64,000 nt of DNA, taken from the NCBI GenBank assembly GCA_041690695.1, contig JBEPVZ010000003.1, positions 21,893 through 85,892 of the forward strand, read 5' to 3'. The position numbers were made by a program, and so were the translations under genes. The number at the start of each line of letters is the position of its first letter. The first letter of the stretch is position 1. This stretch comes from JBEPVZ01 sp041690695. GTDB taxonomy: Bacteria; Patescibacteriota; Microgenomatia; Daviesbacterales; UBA10151. The notes below the pieces were generated by a model. It was given only the letters and a program-made list of their open reading frames with translations. It was not told where the DNA came from and did not search any database. Below, in pieces: positions 44,941-54,932 of the stretch.

Positions 44941-45468
44941 TTACTCAGTTTTGGCTTCTTTTTGACGGATAACTTCGTATAAAAAGATAGCGGTTGCGAC
45001 TGAGACGTTTAAACTCTCAGTTAATCCATACATTGGCAGATAGATATTTTGATCAACAAGCCTTTGGGCTTCCTCAGTTAAACCAGTTGTTTCAGTACCC
45101 ATCACGATCGCGACTTTGCCAATAAAATTCTGGTCCCATAAAACATGGGCTTTCGGATCGACCAAAGCTCCAACTGTTAAATAACCCTTTTCCTTTAAGT
45201 CTTTCAAGCACTCAGTAATTGAGTTGTGATACTCAACCTTTAACCACTTGGTCGCACCACTTGATGTTCCCATCGATAATTTTGGCTTTGAGCCGGGGGT
45301 ATAAATAATATGAATCTGGCCCACTCCAAACGCCTCAGCAGTTCGTAAAATAGCTGAGATATTCTTATCTTCTGATAGATTTTCCAGAACCAGACAGAGG
45401 TCAGAACGACGCAACTCCATGATCTTGTCAATCCGGTCTTGCCTCGGTAAATCAGCGTAAGTTTTCAT
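44941..45468 (-). CDS. SpoU/TrmH-family RNA 2'-O-methyltransferase
   Basis: 175 aa. SPOUT knot enzyme using S-adenosylmethionine. Motif 1 VLENLSEDKNISAILRTAEAFGV, motif 2 IVMGTETTGLTEEA, motif 3 LPMYGLTESLNVSVATAIFLYE. The short length, without an RNA-binding N-terminal domain, is like TrmH/TrmL tRNA enzymes; the exact nucleotide is not inferable. Divergent from 45490-46389, sharing a palindromic -10 element. Confidence 0.9.
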   Translation of the reverse strand: MKTYADLPRQDRIDKIMELRRSDLCLVLENLSEDKNISAILRTAEAFGVGQIHIIYTPGSKPKLSMGTSSGATKWLKVEYHNSITECLKDLKEKGYLTVGALVDPKAHVLWDQNFIGKVAIVMGTETTGLTEEAQRLVDQNIYLPMYGLTESLNVSVATAIFLYEVIRQKEAKTE

Positions 45469-45475
45469 AAACTGC

Positions 45476-45483
45476 AGTATACT
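45476..45483. promoter_or_regulatory. Shared palindromic -10 element of two divergent genes
   Basis: AGTATACT reads TATACT on both strands. The methyltransferase ATG (45468) lies 7 nt away on one side and the membrane-protein ATG (45490) 6 nt away on the other. Confidence 0.6.
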
Positions 45484-45489
45484 AAACTT

Positions 45490-46389
45490 ATGCCAATTCT
45501 CAAAAAACTGTTCTTTGCCCCCTTCTTTTTTCTGTTCACTTTCCTACTCTATTTTGAATTGAGTGAGATCATCCTTAATCCAAACTTTTTATTTTCACTT
45601 GACCTCGGAGTCTTTTGGCAGCTCTTAGTTTTATCCGGACTTTTTTTAATGGTCAGTTTATTTTTTAGTTATTTTGCGATCTTAAATAACGACTGGCGGT
45701 TAAGTTTAGGCACGATTGGAGTTAGTATCTTCATCCCCTTGCTAGTTTTTCGCCCCAAAGGCGCAGCCATTATTGGGTTTCTTAATGCGATCTGGTTTGG
45801 CTTTAGTTATTGGAGTATTCAACAAGATTTAAAAACTAGCTTTGACTTTCAAGCTTCAAAATTAATTAGCCCAGCAGTTCGGAACCTGGCCACCTTATTA
45901 GTTCTGACCGCCTCGATTCTCTACTTTTTGGGCGTTCGTGATCAATTAGCAGCTAGTAATGGCTTTCAAGTTCCCGACTCACTAATTGACAGTGCCATTA
46001 AATTGAGTGGTCAAAGCACTCCGACGACGGAGACCCCCGATTCGACAAGTTCTTTAAGCCAGCTGGTTCCAGCAGATCAATTAGATCAACTTAAACAGCT
46101 TGGGATTGATCCCAAAAGTTTAGAACAAGTTAGTTCGTCACAACTCGCGGCTGGAACTGATACCATCAAAAAACAGATTAAAGATCAGATTCAAAAAACG
46201 ATCGCCCCTTATCAACCTTTTATCTCCTATCTGTTAGCAGTCTTGTTTTTCTTTACCTTAACTTCATTTGTAGCGTTGTTAAAACTCCTCATCCGTCCAC
46301 TAACAGCTTTAACTTTTTATCTCTTAAAAGAAACCGGATTTATAAGCTTTACGATTGAGATGAAACCTGCCAAGAAGTTAAACGTTTAG
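45490..46389 (+). CDS. Polytopic membrane protein of unknown function
   Basis: 299 aa. About six hydrophobic segments: residues 8-28, 43-65, 73-91, 94-110, 131-147 and 243-265. A soluble loop (about 150-240) between the last two is rich in Ser, Gln and Leu and mostly helical (ADQLDQLKQLGIDPKSLEQV). No catalytic motif recognised. Its 3' end overlaps polA by 12 bp (convergent). TATACT lies 6 nt before the ATG. Confidence 0.75.
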   Translation: MPILKKLFFAPFFFLFTFLLYFELSEIILNPNFLFSLDLGVFWQLLVLSGLFLMVSLFFSYFAILNNDWRLSLGTIGVSIFIPLLVFRPKGAAIIGFLNAIWFGFSYWSIQQDLKTSFDFQASKLISPAVRNLATLLVLTASILYFLGVRDQLAASNGFQVPDSLIDSAIKLSGQSTPTTETPDSTSSLSQLVPADQLDQLKQLGIDPKSLEQVSSSQLAAGTDTIKKQIKDQIQKTIAPYQPFISYLLAVLFFFTLTSFVALLKLLIRPLTALTFYLLKETGFISFTIEMKPAKKLNV

Positions 46390-48510
46390 GGGCTTTAGTT
46401 CTCCCCAATTTTTACCGGTTTTCAAACTGACTTCGACTGGAATTGATAATTTAAGGGCATTGATCATTTTTTCTTTAACAATTTTAGCTAATTTTTCAAC
46501 TTGATCCGGCTCACATTCAAACAACAGCTCATCATGGACTTGGAGGATCATTGCAGAATCACCAATCTCCTTATCGATATCGATCATGGCTCTCTTAATC
46601 ATATCGGCCTGGGTGCCTTGAATAGGCATGTTAATGGCCATTCGCTCACCAGCTGACCTCATCATTCTATTGGCAGCTTGAAGCTCAGGAATATAGCGTC
46701 TACGGCCCCAGATCGTCTCGACATAGCCATGTTTAACACCCTCTTCAACGATTTGTTGCATCCAAGCTTTAACCTTTGGATATTCTGCAAAGTATTCTTC
46801 GATATAAAGTTTGGCAGTCGCATAATCAACTTTAAGTTGCTGGGATAAAGCTCTTGGGCCTTGACCGTATAAAGTCGCAAAGTTCATGGTTTTACCAACC
46901 ATTCTCTGCTCTTTACTAACCTGATCAACCGGGATCTTAAAAATTCTAGCAGCGGTTGAGGCGTGAATATCAGTCCCATCCAAAAAGGCCTTCTTTAAAC
47001 CAGGATCATCAGCCAAGTGGGCCATAATTCGCAGTTCAATTTGAGAATAATCTGCCCCCAGCATGACTTTGCCTTTGGGAGCGATAAAAGCTTTTCTGAG
47101 CTCTGAACCCTGTGTTCCTCGAATCGGAATATTCTGCAAATTTGGATCCTGTGAGCTGAGTCGACCAGTGGCAGCACCCTCAACATTAAAGGTCGAATGG
47201 ATTCGTCCATCCTCACCAAAATAGCGTGGTAGTGAGTCAATATAGGTTGAAACCAACTTAAAGAGTTGACGATATTCTAATATTTTGGGGATGGCGGGAT
47301 GAGCATCATAGAGCTCGGTTAAGGTTGCCTCATCAGTTGATCGACCGGTTTTAGTCTTACGGACTACTTCCAGATTTAACTCGTCAAATAAAACTTCTCC
47401 AAGCTGTTTTGGGCTACTTAAATTAAATTCATGGCCAACTGAGTTGTAAATCTCTTTCTCGAGCGTTGCCAACCGATCTTTCAAAGTTTTGCCCATCTGA
47501 GTAATAAAAGCTTGGTCAACTAAGATGCCAGTTTTAGTCATCTTTTTTAAGACCTCATCAACTTCCAAATCCAGGTTGGTGGTAGCTTTATTCTTCGGCA
47601 ACACGACCTTGTCAGGCGGAGTCTCCATGGTGACAGATTTACCACCATTAACTCGAGAGATTAAACTCTTAAAGTCGAGCTCTTCAAACAATTTAATCAG
47701 TTTTTTATGATCAAAATCCTTAGCTTGGGCTTTTTTAAGATCTAGTTTAATTGGGGCATCTAAATCAATAGTCGCCAGTTGCTTACTCATAACCGCCGAC
47801 TCAGCTCCCTCGGATAAAAGTTTTTGCATTCGCTCTGGCAAAGTTTTTAAGTTGTCAGTTTTATAGATCTCTTCAATACTATTAAACTGTTTAATTAATT
47901 TAGTAGCCGAAACTTCACCAATCCCTGGAACTCCCGGAATATTATCAGAAGAGTCCCCTGCCAGCGCTTTATAATCTATTAGCTGAATTGGCTGAAAACC
48001 AAATCGCTCCACAAACTCGGTAACCCCATAAAGCCCAACATCGGATAACGTTTTCTTGGGCATTAACACCTTGACTCTGGGTTCAATAATTTGCATGATA
48101 TCTCGATCACCAGTTAGGACAATTATTTCGAGATCCTTCTGACTAATCACAGCTTGGCGAGCCATTGTCCCAATTAAATCATCAGCTTCGTAGCCTGATA
48201 ACTTAAATTCAGCCATATTTAAATCAGTCGCGACTTGATGAACCCGGTCATATTGGCTAGATAAGCCATCATCAGTTGGACCACGGGTAGCTTTGTATTG
48301 GGTATAGGCCTGATGGCGAAAGGTTGGACCCTTTTCATCCCAAGCGATGGCCACATAATCGGGCTTTAAATCATCAAGTGCTTTTAAAAGCATTAAACTA
48401 AAGCCATAGACGGCGTTAACGAGTTCACCTTTTGGGGTGGTTAAAGGCGGTGTGGCATGGTAGGCTCGGTGCAAGAGGGCATTGCCATCAATTAAGATCA
48501 GACGTTTCAT
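46378..48510 (-). CDS. polA: DNA polymerase I without a 3'-5' exonuclease domain
   Basis: 710 aa against about 900 for enzymes with all three domains. Residues 1-290 form the 5'-3' exonuclease/FEN domain (LIDGNALLHRAYHA, GYEADDLIGT, ALAGDSSDNIPGVPGIG). After a short linker the polymerase domain starts near 310: motif A GADYSQIELRIMAHL, O-helix RMVGKTMNFATLYG (Phe favouring dNTPs), motif C QVHDELLFE. The proofreading domain is missing altogether, not just inactive. It fills Okazaki and repair gaps. Its start is 9 bp from hicA on the same strand. Confidence 0.95.
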   Translation of the reverse strand: MKRLILIDGNALLHRAYHATPPLTTPKGELVNAVYGFSLMLLKALDDLKPDYVAIAWDEKGPTFRHQAYTQYKATRGPTDDGLSSQYDRVHQVATDLNMAEFKLSGYEADDLIGTMARQAVISQKDLEIIVLTGDRDIMQIIEPRVKVLMPKKTLSDVGLYGVTEFVERFGFQPIQLIDYKALAGDSSDNIPGVPGIGEVSATKLIKQFNSIEEIYKTDNLKTLPERMQKLLSEGAESAVMSKQLATIDLDAPIKLDLKKAQAKDFDHKKLIKLFEELDFKSLISRVNGGKSVTMETPPDKVVLPKNKATTNLDLEVDEVLKKMTKTGILVDQAFITQMGKTLKDRLATLEKEIYNSVGHEFNLSSPKQLGEVLFDELNLEVVRKTKTGRSTDEATLTELYDAHPAIPKILEYRQLFKLVSTYIDSLPRYFGEDGRIHSTFNVEGAATGRLSSQDPNLQNIPIRGTQGSELRKAFIAPKGKVMLGADYSQIELRIMAHLADDPGLKKAFLDGTDIHASTAARIFKIPVDQVSKEQRMVGKTMNFATLYGQGPRALSQQLKVDYATAKLYIEEYFAEYPKVKAWMQQIVEEGVKHGYVETIWGRRRYIPELQAANRMMRSAGERMAINMPIQGTQADMIKRAMIDIDKEIGDSAMILQVHDELLFECEPDQVEKLAKIVKEKMINALKLSIPVEVSLKTGKNWGELKPLNV

Positions 48511-48518
48511 TACATTAG

Positions 48519-48731
48519 TTAAAGATCTTTAAACTCTACTTCAGTTAGTCCCATTTGACTGATAATACTTTTAAGAGTGCCTGGCTTTATTTCGTGATGA
48601 TGAGGAATAACACAAGTCCGACGCGTTGATTCTTGCCACCAAATCTCGTGACTACCACCGGTATTTCTCCTAAAAGTAAAACCAGCCTTGCGAGCTTTTT
48701 TAATGATTTCGCGATAAGTTAGTGGCTTCAT
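48519..48731 (-). CDS. hicA: HicA-family mRNA interferase toxin
   Basis: 70 aa, normal length. MKPLTYREIIKKARKAGF, then FRRNTGGSHEIWWQ with the catalytic His in the GSH motif, IPHHHEIKPGTLKSIISQMGL. Cleaves mRNA when free of its antitoxin. It overlaps hicB by 4 nt (ATGA) and lies downstream of it, the opposite of the more usual hicA-hicB order. Confidence 0.9.
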   Translation of the reverse strand: MKPLTYREIIKKARKAGFTFRRNTGGSHEIWWQESTRRTCVIPHHHEIKPGTLKSIISQMGLTEVEFKDL

Positions 48732-48997
48732 GCTGCCATAATAATTGGCAGGTTAGACAGGTTGGCAAGACTTTGTTCTTTTTGGAGCTTAAGGGGTATT
48801 TCTAAATCTTCTTCCTTATAAAGTTCTATTAAGGATTGGGCAACTCCTGTTATTTCTAAGATTGCTTCGTCAATTGTTTCTCCCTGAGCATAACAATCTG
48901 ACCAAACTGGCGAACTCACCACAAAGCCGCCCTCTTTTTGAGCTTTAATAACAATTGGTAATTCATATTCAGAAACTCTTTCAGATTTCTTCAACAT
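48728..48997 (-). CDS. hicB: HicB-family antitoxin
   Basis: 89 aa. The partial RNase H-like HicB domain is visible: LPIVIKAQKEGGFVVSSPVWSDCYAQGETIDEAILEITGVAQSLIELY. I see no clear C-terminal DNA-binding domain, so autorepression may need another mode. TATAAT lies 6 nt before the ATG with no SD. Forms a toxin-antitoxin pair with the overlapping hicA. Confidence 0.85.
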   Translation of the reverse strand: MLKKSERVSEYELPIVIKAQKEGGFVVSSPVWSDCYAQGETIDEAILEITGVAQSLIELYKEEDLEIPLKLQKEQSLANLSNLPIIMAA

Positions 48998-49018
48998 GTC
49001 GGTATTATATCATGGCTT

Positions 49019-50782
49019 TTAGCCTTTTAACTCACTCTGCTTCACGATCTCCGCATAAACTCCATCTTTGGCTAATAGCTCACGATGAGTACCTGATTCA
49101 AGCAACCTTCCCCGATCCATGACTAAAATCTGATCGGCTTTTTGAACGGTCGATAGCCGGTGGGCAATAATAACTTTGGTCATACTATGACTAGCCGACA
49201 GATCTTCCAAAGCTTTTTGAATCAAGCTTTCCGATAAAGTATCCAAATGGCTGGTTGGCTCATCCATAATTAAGATCTTTGGTCTTGAGAACAGAGCTCG
49301 AGCAATAGCCAAGCGTTGTCTCTGACCACCTGACAGTTTCACCCCACGCTCCCCAACTTTAGTTTGATAACCTTCATCAAGCTCCAAAATAAAATCGTGA
49401 GCGTAAGCTAACTTGGCGGCCACAATAACAGACTCTTTGACATCTTCATAATTTTGTTTCCCAGCCGCGTACGAGATAACTTCCCAAACGGTTCGGCTTG
49501 GAACAGGTGAGTCCTGGAAAACCACCGAAGTTGTCGCTCTAAACTTGTCTAAATCTAGATCTCTTAAATCGTATTGACCATCAATGAAGATCCCGCCACT
49601 GGTCGGATCATAGTAACGGCTAATTAACTTGGCGATCGTTGATTTGCCAGAGCCAGATTTACCAACGATGGCGGTAAAACTACCAGATGGAATAGTAAAG
49701 GACAAATTGCTTAAAACTTTGCGTTTGTTATAGGCAAAGTTGACGTTTTTAAAGCCAATCTCCCCATGAATTTCGTCTGGAAAGATTGGTGCTTCAGCTA
49801 GTTTAATTGAGGATTTTTGAGCTAACAGATTCGAAATTCGCTCGACTGGTTCAGCCGCATCGGCGGCTCGGTTATAAATTCGACCAATTCGGTAAATATT
49901 AGAATAAGCTCGCTCAATCATATTGATTAAAAAGACTAAACTTCCAACCGTTAACGCCCCATTACCAATTTCAACCATTCCTAAGACCAGCAAAACAATG
50001 TAAAAAATCTCCACGGTTAGACTCCGCCCAAAGCCAACGATCATATGAGCTTTATATTCCCGAATTGACAGATCTTTAATATTTGACCAGATCGATTGGA
50101 ATGACCTGTCTTCTCGACTCTCTTGAGCAAAAGCTTTGACCACTGAAATATTAGTGATGGTATCCCCAATCTCGCCACTTGAGAATTCATAAGCGTCGTG
50201 ACGTTCAGAGCGCAAATGCTTAGTAGCTTCGAAAAGTTTATAAGTAATAAAGATAAAGGGGATCAACGACAAACTAAAGACGATCCCAATCTTCCAACTA
50301 GTTAAACCAATAAAGACTGAGCTGACGATCAGTTGCAATACTAAAGGCTGAAGTTCAAAAGTGTATGAACCGACTAGTTCAATTAACTTATCGGCGCCTT
50401 TGTTAACCATGTTAATCTTGGTTCCAGTATTAACCCGCTCGTGATAATCGATTGATAACTCCAGTAATTTCGAGAAGGCAGTCGTTGAGACGTGACGGTG
50501 AGCCCGAAGAAGCATCAACTCGATAATGACATCAGTAATGTAGTCAATAACTAACGAAACAAACCTAACTCCAGCTAATCCGCCGACAATGACCACCGCC
50601 GTTTGGAAGCTTAACTTACCATTACTTTTGATTAAAACATCCAAAATTCGGCCAAATAAGTATGGCCCACCCATTCGGATGGTTTCAAATAGAACAGTGA
50701 CAAAGAAAATCGCATAGAGCGTTCTATGAAATGGCTTCATTAACTGCCAGGTTTTAGTAATAAGAGAACTTTTTAGCTTCAT
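49019..50782 (-). CDS. ABC exporter, fused TM and ATPase (ABCB/MsbA-like half transporter)
   Basis: 587 aa. Six TM helices in residues 1-310, then the nucleotide-binding domain: Walker A VGKSGSGKST (about 373), Q-loop VFQDSPVPSRTVWEVI, signature KLSGGQRQRLAIARAL, Walker B ILIMDEPTSHLD, and H-loop IIAHRLSTV. Likely a homodimeric exporter of lipids or drugs. The 118 bp between it and the end of ftsH hold no gene that I can see. Confidence 0.93.
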   Translation of the reverse strand: MKLKSSLITKTWQLMKPFHRTLYAIFFVTVLFETIRMGGPYLFGRILDVLIKSNGKLSFQTAVVIVGGLAGVRFVSLVIDYITDVIIELMLLRAHRHVSTTAFSKLLELSIDYHERVNTGTKINMVNKGADKLIELVGSYTFELQPLVLQLIVSSVFIGLTSWKIGIVFSLSLIPFIFITYKLFEATKHLRSERHDAYEFSSGEIGDTITNISVVKAFAQESREDRSFQSIWSNIKDLSIREYKAHMIVGFGRSLTVEIFYIVLLVLGMVEIGNGALTVGSLVFLINMIERAYSNIYRIGRIYNRAADAAEPVERISNLLAQKSSIKLAEAPIFPDEIHGEIGFKNVNFAYNKRKVLSNLSFTIPSGSFTAIVGKSGSGKSTIAKLISRYYDPTSGGIFIDGQYDLRDLDLDKFRATTSVVFQDSPVPSRTVWEVISYAAGKQNYEDVKESVIVAAKLAYAHDFILELDEGYQTKVGERGVKLSGGQRQRLAIARALFSRPKILIMDEPTSHLDTLSESLIQKALEDLSASHSMTKVIIAHRLSTVQKADQILVMDRGRLLESGTHRELLAKDGVYAEIVKQSELKG

Positions 50783-50900
50783 AACTACCCAAGAAGCTGG
50801 TTACAGACGATAAAAAATAGTAAGGTTAATACCGCCAAGTTGTTTTGCCAATTTCATGGGACAAAGTCAAGTTTAGGGACAAGCAATTAAAAAGTCAAAC

Positions 50901-52775
50901 CTAAACAGTTTTTTTACCAACAATCTTCTCAAACTCATCAGCCTCGAGAGTTTCAGTAATCAGTAATTCTTTGGCAACTTTATCAAGCTTAGCTTTATGC
51001 TTTTTTAAGACTTCTAAAGCTTGTTTATACGCGGTATCCATAATCTTTCTAATCTCTTGATCAACCTTAGCATGCATCTCGGCTGAAACACCTGATGCAT
51101 CATCTGGATTACCAGCCCAGCCAAACATTGATCTGGAGTGAAGGCTAATCGGCCCAAGCGGTGACATTCCAAATTCAGTCACCATCTGACGAGCGATACT
51201 GGTGGCAACTTCAATATCTGATGAAGCACCTGTTGAGATATCTTTAAAAATCAATTCTTCAGCCGCTTGACCACCCAAAGCCGTTGTGACTTGAGCAACT
51301 AATCTCGATTTAGTTTCGTTTGAACGGTCTTCAACCGGTGGGAACATGGTATGTCCGCCTGACATCCCTCGAGCCACGATCGTAATCCGATGAACTGGAT
51401 CAACATTAGCTAAGAAGTGACCAACAATGGCGTGACCAGCTTCATGATAAGCTGATAATTTTCGATCAGTCTCAGTTTGCAAACGGGTTTTCTTAGCACC
51501 CATCTTTTCCCGAGTGGCAGCTTCTTCAAGATCTTTATTATCAATAACTTTTTTATCTTCGCGGGCGGCTAAGATAGCGGCTTCATTTAACATATTGGCT
51601 AAATCAGCACCTGAAAACCCGATCGTCCGCTTGGCTAATCGATCAACATTAACTTCAGGCGCAAACGGTTTACCTTGCATATGGAGTTCAATAATAGCTT
51701 TGCGCTCCTCTAAACTTGGCAGTTGAATAACCACACGGCGATCAAATCGGCCTGGTCGAACTAAAGCTTGATCTAATAGATCCGGTCGGTTAGTTGCTCC
51801 AATGACGATGACTTGATCATTCGGGGTAAATCCATCCATCTCGACTAAGATCTGATTTAAAGTTTGCTCCCTTTCATCATGACCACCCATCATCCCCGAT
51901 CCCCGAGCTCGGCCGATTGATTCAATCTCATCAATAAAGATAATTGAAGGCGAACCTTTTTTAGCAGTTGCAAACATATCTCGAACACGCGCCGCTCCAA
52001 CTCCAACTAACATCTCCATAAATTCAGATCCAGCGATTGAGTAAAAAGGTACTCCCGCTTCTCCCGCGACAGCCCGAGCGACCAACGTTTTACCAACTCC
52101 CGCCGGACCAACCAATAAGACTCCTTTAGGAATCCTAGCTCCCAAGGCTGTAAACTTTTGGGGGGTTTTTAAAAACTCAACGATCTCTTGAAGCTCTTGT
52201 TTAGCTTCATAGGCTCCAGCCACGTTAGTAAATTTAATTTGCGGAGCATCTTTGGAAAAAACTTTAGCTCTTGATTGACCAAATGAGAAGATCCCCTGAG
52301 CACCTTCACGAGCTTGGCGGAAAATAAAGAAGAAAAATAGTAACATCAAAGCGATTGGTAAAACTGTCCCTAAAATACCTAACCAAGCTTGCCGGATTGA
52401 GACATCTTTAATATCAATTGTAACGGCTTTAGGATCAACTCCTGCGTCAAACAAAGTCGTATATAAAGATTCTGATGGCTCTTTGTGAGCATCCATAGTC
52501 TTGCCATCTTTATATGTGGCGGTTATTTGATCACCATCAACGGACAACTTATCAACCTTATTATTCTTAATATCCGAAATGACTTGAGAAATCGGGACAA
52601 CGTTACTACTTGGAGCAGTATCACTTAAGTTAACAAAAAAGATTAATGCCGCTAGCCCAATCAAAGCATAGACCGCAAAGCCTTTTAAGATTGAGGTAAA
52701 TCGATTTTTAGGTAATTTTGAGAATTTAGGTCCCGCTAAGCGAGATTTAAGCAGGGATTTCTTGGAGGCCGGCAT
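50901..52775 (-). CDS. ftsH: ATP-dependent zinc metalloprotease FtsH
   Basis: 624 aa. Membrane quality-control protease. TM1 about 32-50, a periplasmic FtsH_ext region with a [25 protein letters not shown] start, TM2 about 132-152, AAA Walker [14 protein letters not shown], Walker [13 protein letters not shown], the second region of homology ([18 protein letters not shown]), and the zinc site [12 protein letters not shown] plus a downstream Asp. TATATT lies 7 nt before the ATG. All catalytic residues are present. Confidence 0.96.
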   Translation of the reverse strand: MPASKKSLLKSRLAGPKFSKLPKNRFTSILKGFAVYALIGLAALIFFVNLSDTAPSSNVVPISQVISDIKNNKVDKLSVDGDQITATYKDGKTMDAHKEPSESLYTTLFDAGVDPKAVTIDIKDVSIRQAWLGILGTVLPIALMLLFFFFIFRQAREGAQGIFSFGQSRAKVFSKDAPQIKFTNVAGAYEAKQELQEIVEFLKTPQKFTALGARIPKGVLLVGPAGVGKTLVARAVAGEAGVPFYSIAGSEFMEMLVGVGAARVRDMFATAKKGSPSIIFIDEIESIGRARGSGMMGGHDEREQTLNQILVEMDGFTPNDQVIVIGATNRPDLLDQALVRPGRFDRRVVIQLPSLEERKAIIELHMQGKPFAPEVNVDRLAKRTIGFSGADLANMLNEAAILAAREDKKVIDNKDLEEAATREKMGAKKTRLQTETDRKLSAYHEAGHAIVGHFLANVDPVHRITIVARGMSGGHTMFPPVEDRSNETKSRLVAQVTTALGGQAAEELIFKDISTGASSDIEVATSIARQMVTEFGMSPLGPISLHSRSMFGWAGNPDDASGVSAEMHAKVDQEIRKIMDTAYKQALEVLKKHKAKLDKVAKELLITETLEADEFEKIVGKKTV

Positions 52776-52817
52776 GCGGCTAAATATAACACAAACCCAG
52801 GCTGGGATCTAGTCTGA

Positions 52818-53495
52818 TTATCTTTTCTTCCTTTTAAGAAGCCTTCCCATATCTTTAAGCGCACCATGAGCATCTTTAGTATTTTGGGCCAGATCAGTCT
52901 GATTTCTGGTATGGGCTGCATGAACAGCATCCTCGCCATGACGTCGAATCTTGTTGGCTAGCGCAACAAACGGTCGGGCTGGGACGACCGGTATGATCGC
53001 GGCCGCAAGAGAGATGAGCCTTCCAGTCTTATCTAACCGATCGCCAGTTGACCAATCTCGTCCAAAAACAGCACTCCCCAAAGTGAAAAAATCCCCTAGC
53101 CCCCATGGCCCAAGACCACCCGGGATCATCTCGACTCCCGTTGCGAGTACTCGACCAACTCCAGAGCTAAATCTCCGTTGAATCCAATTTCGTTCTTGAC
53201 GATTAGCTTCCTCAGTGGCAAGGCGTCTTTGCCGCGACAATAAGATCGCCCGTTTAGCAATTTCGGGAGCTAAAAGTGGATTACGATGCAGCTTTTTGGC
53301 GGCCTCAATGAGCTCCTCAGCCTCAGCTTTTCTGGCTTGCTCAGTCCGATCCACTCTAAAAGATTCAAAAGTTTGGCCTTCGGCTTTATTACGATCTTCT
53401 TTACTTACTTTACTTAATTCAGGCTGTAGGATTTGGGTTGGATCTGAGATTAAATCAGCTGAGTTCGGACCAGCTTCTTTGCTACTATCATCCAT
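52818..53495 (-). CDS. Protein with a pre-toxin-like hydrophobic domain
   Basis: 225 aa. The N-terminal half is charged and helical (KEDRNKAEGQ, RAILLSRQRRLATEEANRQ). The C-terminal half (about 115-190) is hydrophobic with VEMIPGGLGPWGLGDFFTLG, FGRDWSTGDRLD and RLISLAAAIIPVVPARP. This G-D-x-GRD-x-TG-x-L-x-R-x-IPVVPA pattern resembles the pre-toxin TG domain that precedes toxin domains in polymorphic toxins, but no toxin domain follows, only a basic tail. Start overlaps the stop of the tRNA-binding gene. Could simply be a membrane protein. Confidence 0.6.
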   Translation of the reverse strand: MDDSSKEAGPNSADLISDPTQILQPELSKVSKEDRNKAEGQTFESFRVDRTEQARKAEAEELIEAAKKLHRNPLLAPEIAKRAILLSRQRRLATEEANRQERNWIQRRFSSGVGRVLATGVEMIPGGLGPWGLGDFFTLGSAVFGRDWSTGDRLDKTGRLISLAAAIIPVVPARPFVALANKIRRHGEDAVHAAHTRNQTDLAQNTKDAHGALKDMGRLLKRKKR

Positions 53496-53818
53496 TACTT
53501 TATATTACTACCTGGCTCCGCTTGTTGACTCGGCTGAAGCAAAATCGGTTTATCCTCCCCCTCAGCCGCCAAAACCATACCTTGAGATTCAAAGCCCATC
53601 ATCGTTCGAGGCTCGAGATTAGCAATAATCACCAATTGCTTGCCGACAAACTCCTCCGGCGTATACCACTTTTTCATCCCAGTCAAAACTTGGCGGGGAT
53701 TCTCCTCACCCAAATCAATCTGGAGTTTAATTAACTTTTCAGAACCTTCAATCTCCTCAGCAGAAAGGACTGTGCCAACTTTAAGTTCTAATTTGTGAAA
53801 ATCATCTATCGAAACCAT
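53495..53818 (-). CDS. tRNA-binding OB-fold protein (MetRS C-terminal / Trbp111-like)
   Basis: 107 aa. The family pattern is clear: DFHKLELKVGTVLSAEEIEGSEKLIKLQIDLGEENPRQVLTGMKKWYTPEEFVGKQ split by the characteristic ANLEPRTMMGFESQGMVLAA. In many bacteria this domain ends methionyl-tRNA synthetase; here it stands alone and would bind the tRNA elbow. No metG body is in the window. It lies between trpS and the 225-aa protein. Confidence 0.88.
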   Translation of the reverse strand: MVSIDDFHKLELKVGTVLSAEEIEGSEKLIKLQIDLGEENPRQVLTGMKKWYTPEEFVGKQLVIIANLEPRTMMGFESQGMVLAAEGEDKPILLQPSQQAEPGSNIK

Positions 53819-53853
53819 AAAGTAATTAGGATTATTCGGCAGACCAAGTCTCC

Positions 53854-54873
53854 CTAACTTCCCTCCTCTTCAAAGTAATCTAATTTCATAACTTGTTTAA
53901 CTTCCTTTAAAGTTTTTCTGGCTTCTTCCTGTGCCCTAGCTGTTCCTCTTTTTAAAATCTCCTCGACTAACTTAGGATTATTTTCATATTTACTACGTCG
54001 CTTCCTAATCGGCTCCAGGAATTTATTGAGGATTTCAGCTAAATATTTTTTAACCTCAATATCTCCAACCTGGCCTGTCCTATAGCGTTTTTTATATTCG
54101 TCGATTTGAGCTTTGTCTGATCCTTCACCAAAGGCGTCTAGATAAATAAATAATGGGTTACCTTCAACCGTCCCTGGGTCTGTGGCCTTGATTCGGTTAG
54201 GGTCGGTGTACATACTCATGACCTTCTTTTCGACATCTTCTTTAGAATCTGACAGATAAATAACATTACCAATGCTCTTACTCATTTTGCCATTGCCATC
54301 AGTGCCAATTAGTCTGCCGACATTCCCAACCTTAATATCTGGTTCTGGAAAAACTGTCCCATAAATTGAGTTAAAGCGTCTAGCAATCTCCCGGGCTTGT
54401 TCAATCATCGGTCGTTGATCCTCTCCAGCTGGAACAAGATCCGTCTTTAAAAATAAAATGTCGGCGGCTTGAGAGATCGGATAAGTCACAAAGCCGACCG
54501 GAACATCTTCATTAAAGCCTTTTTGTTTAACCTCATCTTTAACGGTTGGATTACGCATTAGCCTAGCCATGGTGACCAGATTCATGAAAAACACCGTTAG
54601 TTCGGCTATTTCGGGAACTTGAGATTGAATAAAAAAAGTCGCTTTTTCAGGATCAAGACCAACTGCTAAGTTATCCATGGTCACCTCCAAAACGTTATCC
54701 CGAACCTTTTGAGGATTATCAAAATTGTCAGTTAAAGCTTGAACATCAGCCACCATGATAAAAGTCTCGTATTCGTCCTGAAGATCAACCCGACCTTTCA
54801 GTGAACCCAAATAATGGCCTAAATGAAGTTTACCGGTTGGACGATCACCTGTAAGAATCCGTTTTTGAGCCAT
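53854..54873 (-). CDS. trpS: Tryptophanyl-tRNA synthetase
   Basis: 339 aa, normal length. Class I synthetase with HIGH-type motif KLHLGHYLGSL (about 16-26) and KMSKSIGN (about 200-207); tryptophan pocket residues in AGEDQRPMIEQAREIA. TAAAAT with an upstream TG (extended -10) sits 9 nt before the ATG and there is no SD, so it has its own promoter. Confidence 0.95.
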   Translation of the reverse strand: MAQKRILTGDRPTGKLHLGHYLGSLKGRVDLQDEYETFIMVADVQALTDNFDNPQKVRDNVLEVTMDNLAVGLDPEKATFFIQSQVPEIAELTVFFMNLVTMARLMRNPTVKDEVKQKGFNEDVPVGFVTYPISQAADILFLKTDLVPAGEDQRPMIEQAREIARRFNSIYGTVFPEPDIKVGNVGRLIGTDGNGKMSKSIGNVIYLSDSKEDVEKKVMSMYTDPNRIKATDPGTVEGNPLFIYLDAFGEGSDKAQIDEYKKRYRTGQVGDIEVKKYLAEILNKFLEPIRKRRSKYENNPKLVEEILKRGTARAQEEARKTLKEVKQVMKLDYFEEEGS

Positions 54874-54932
54874 ATGATGGTTATTTTAACACTTTTAAAA
54901 GTTAGCTAATATCTAGCTCTCAAAGGTCGAGT

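Noticed and set aside
46378..48510. Inactive 3'-5' exonuclease domain in DNA polymerase I
   Set aside because: The domain is absent by length: the polymerase part begins right after the 5' nuclease and a short linker.
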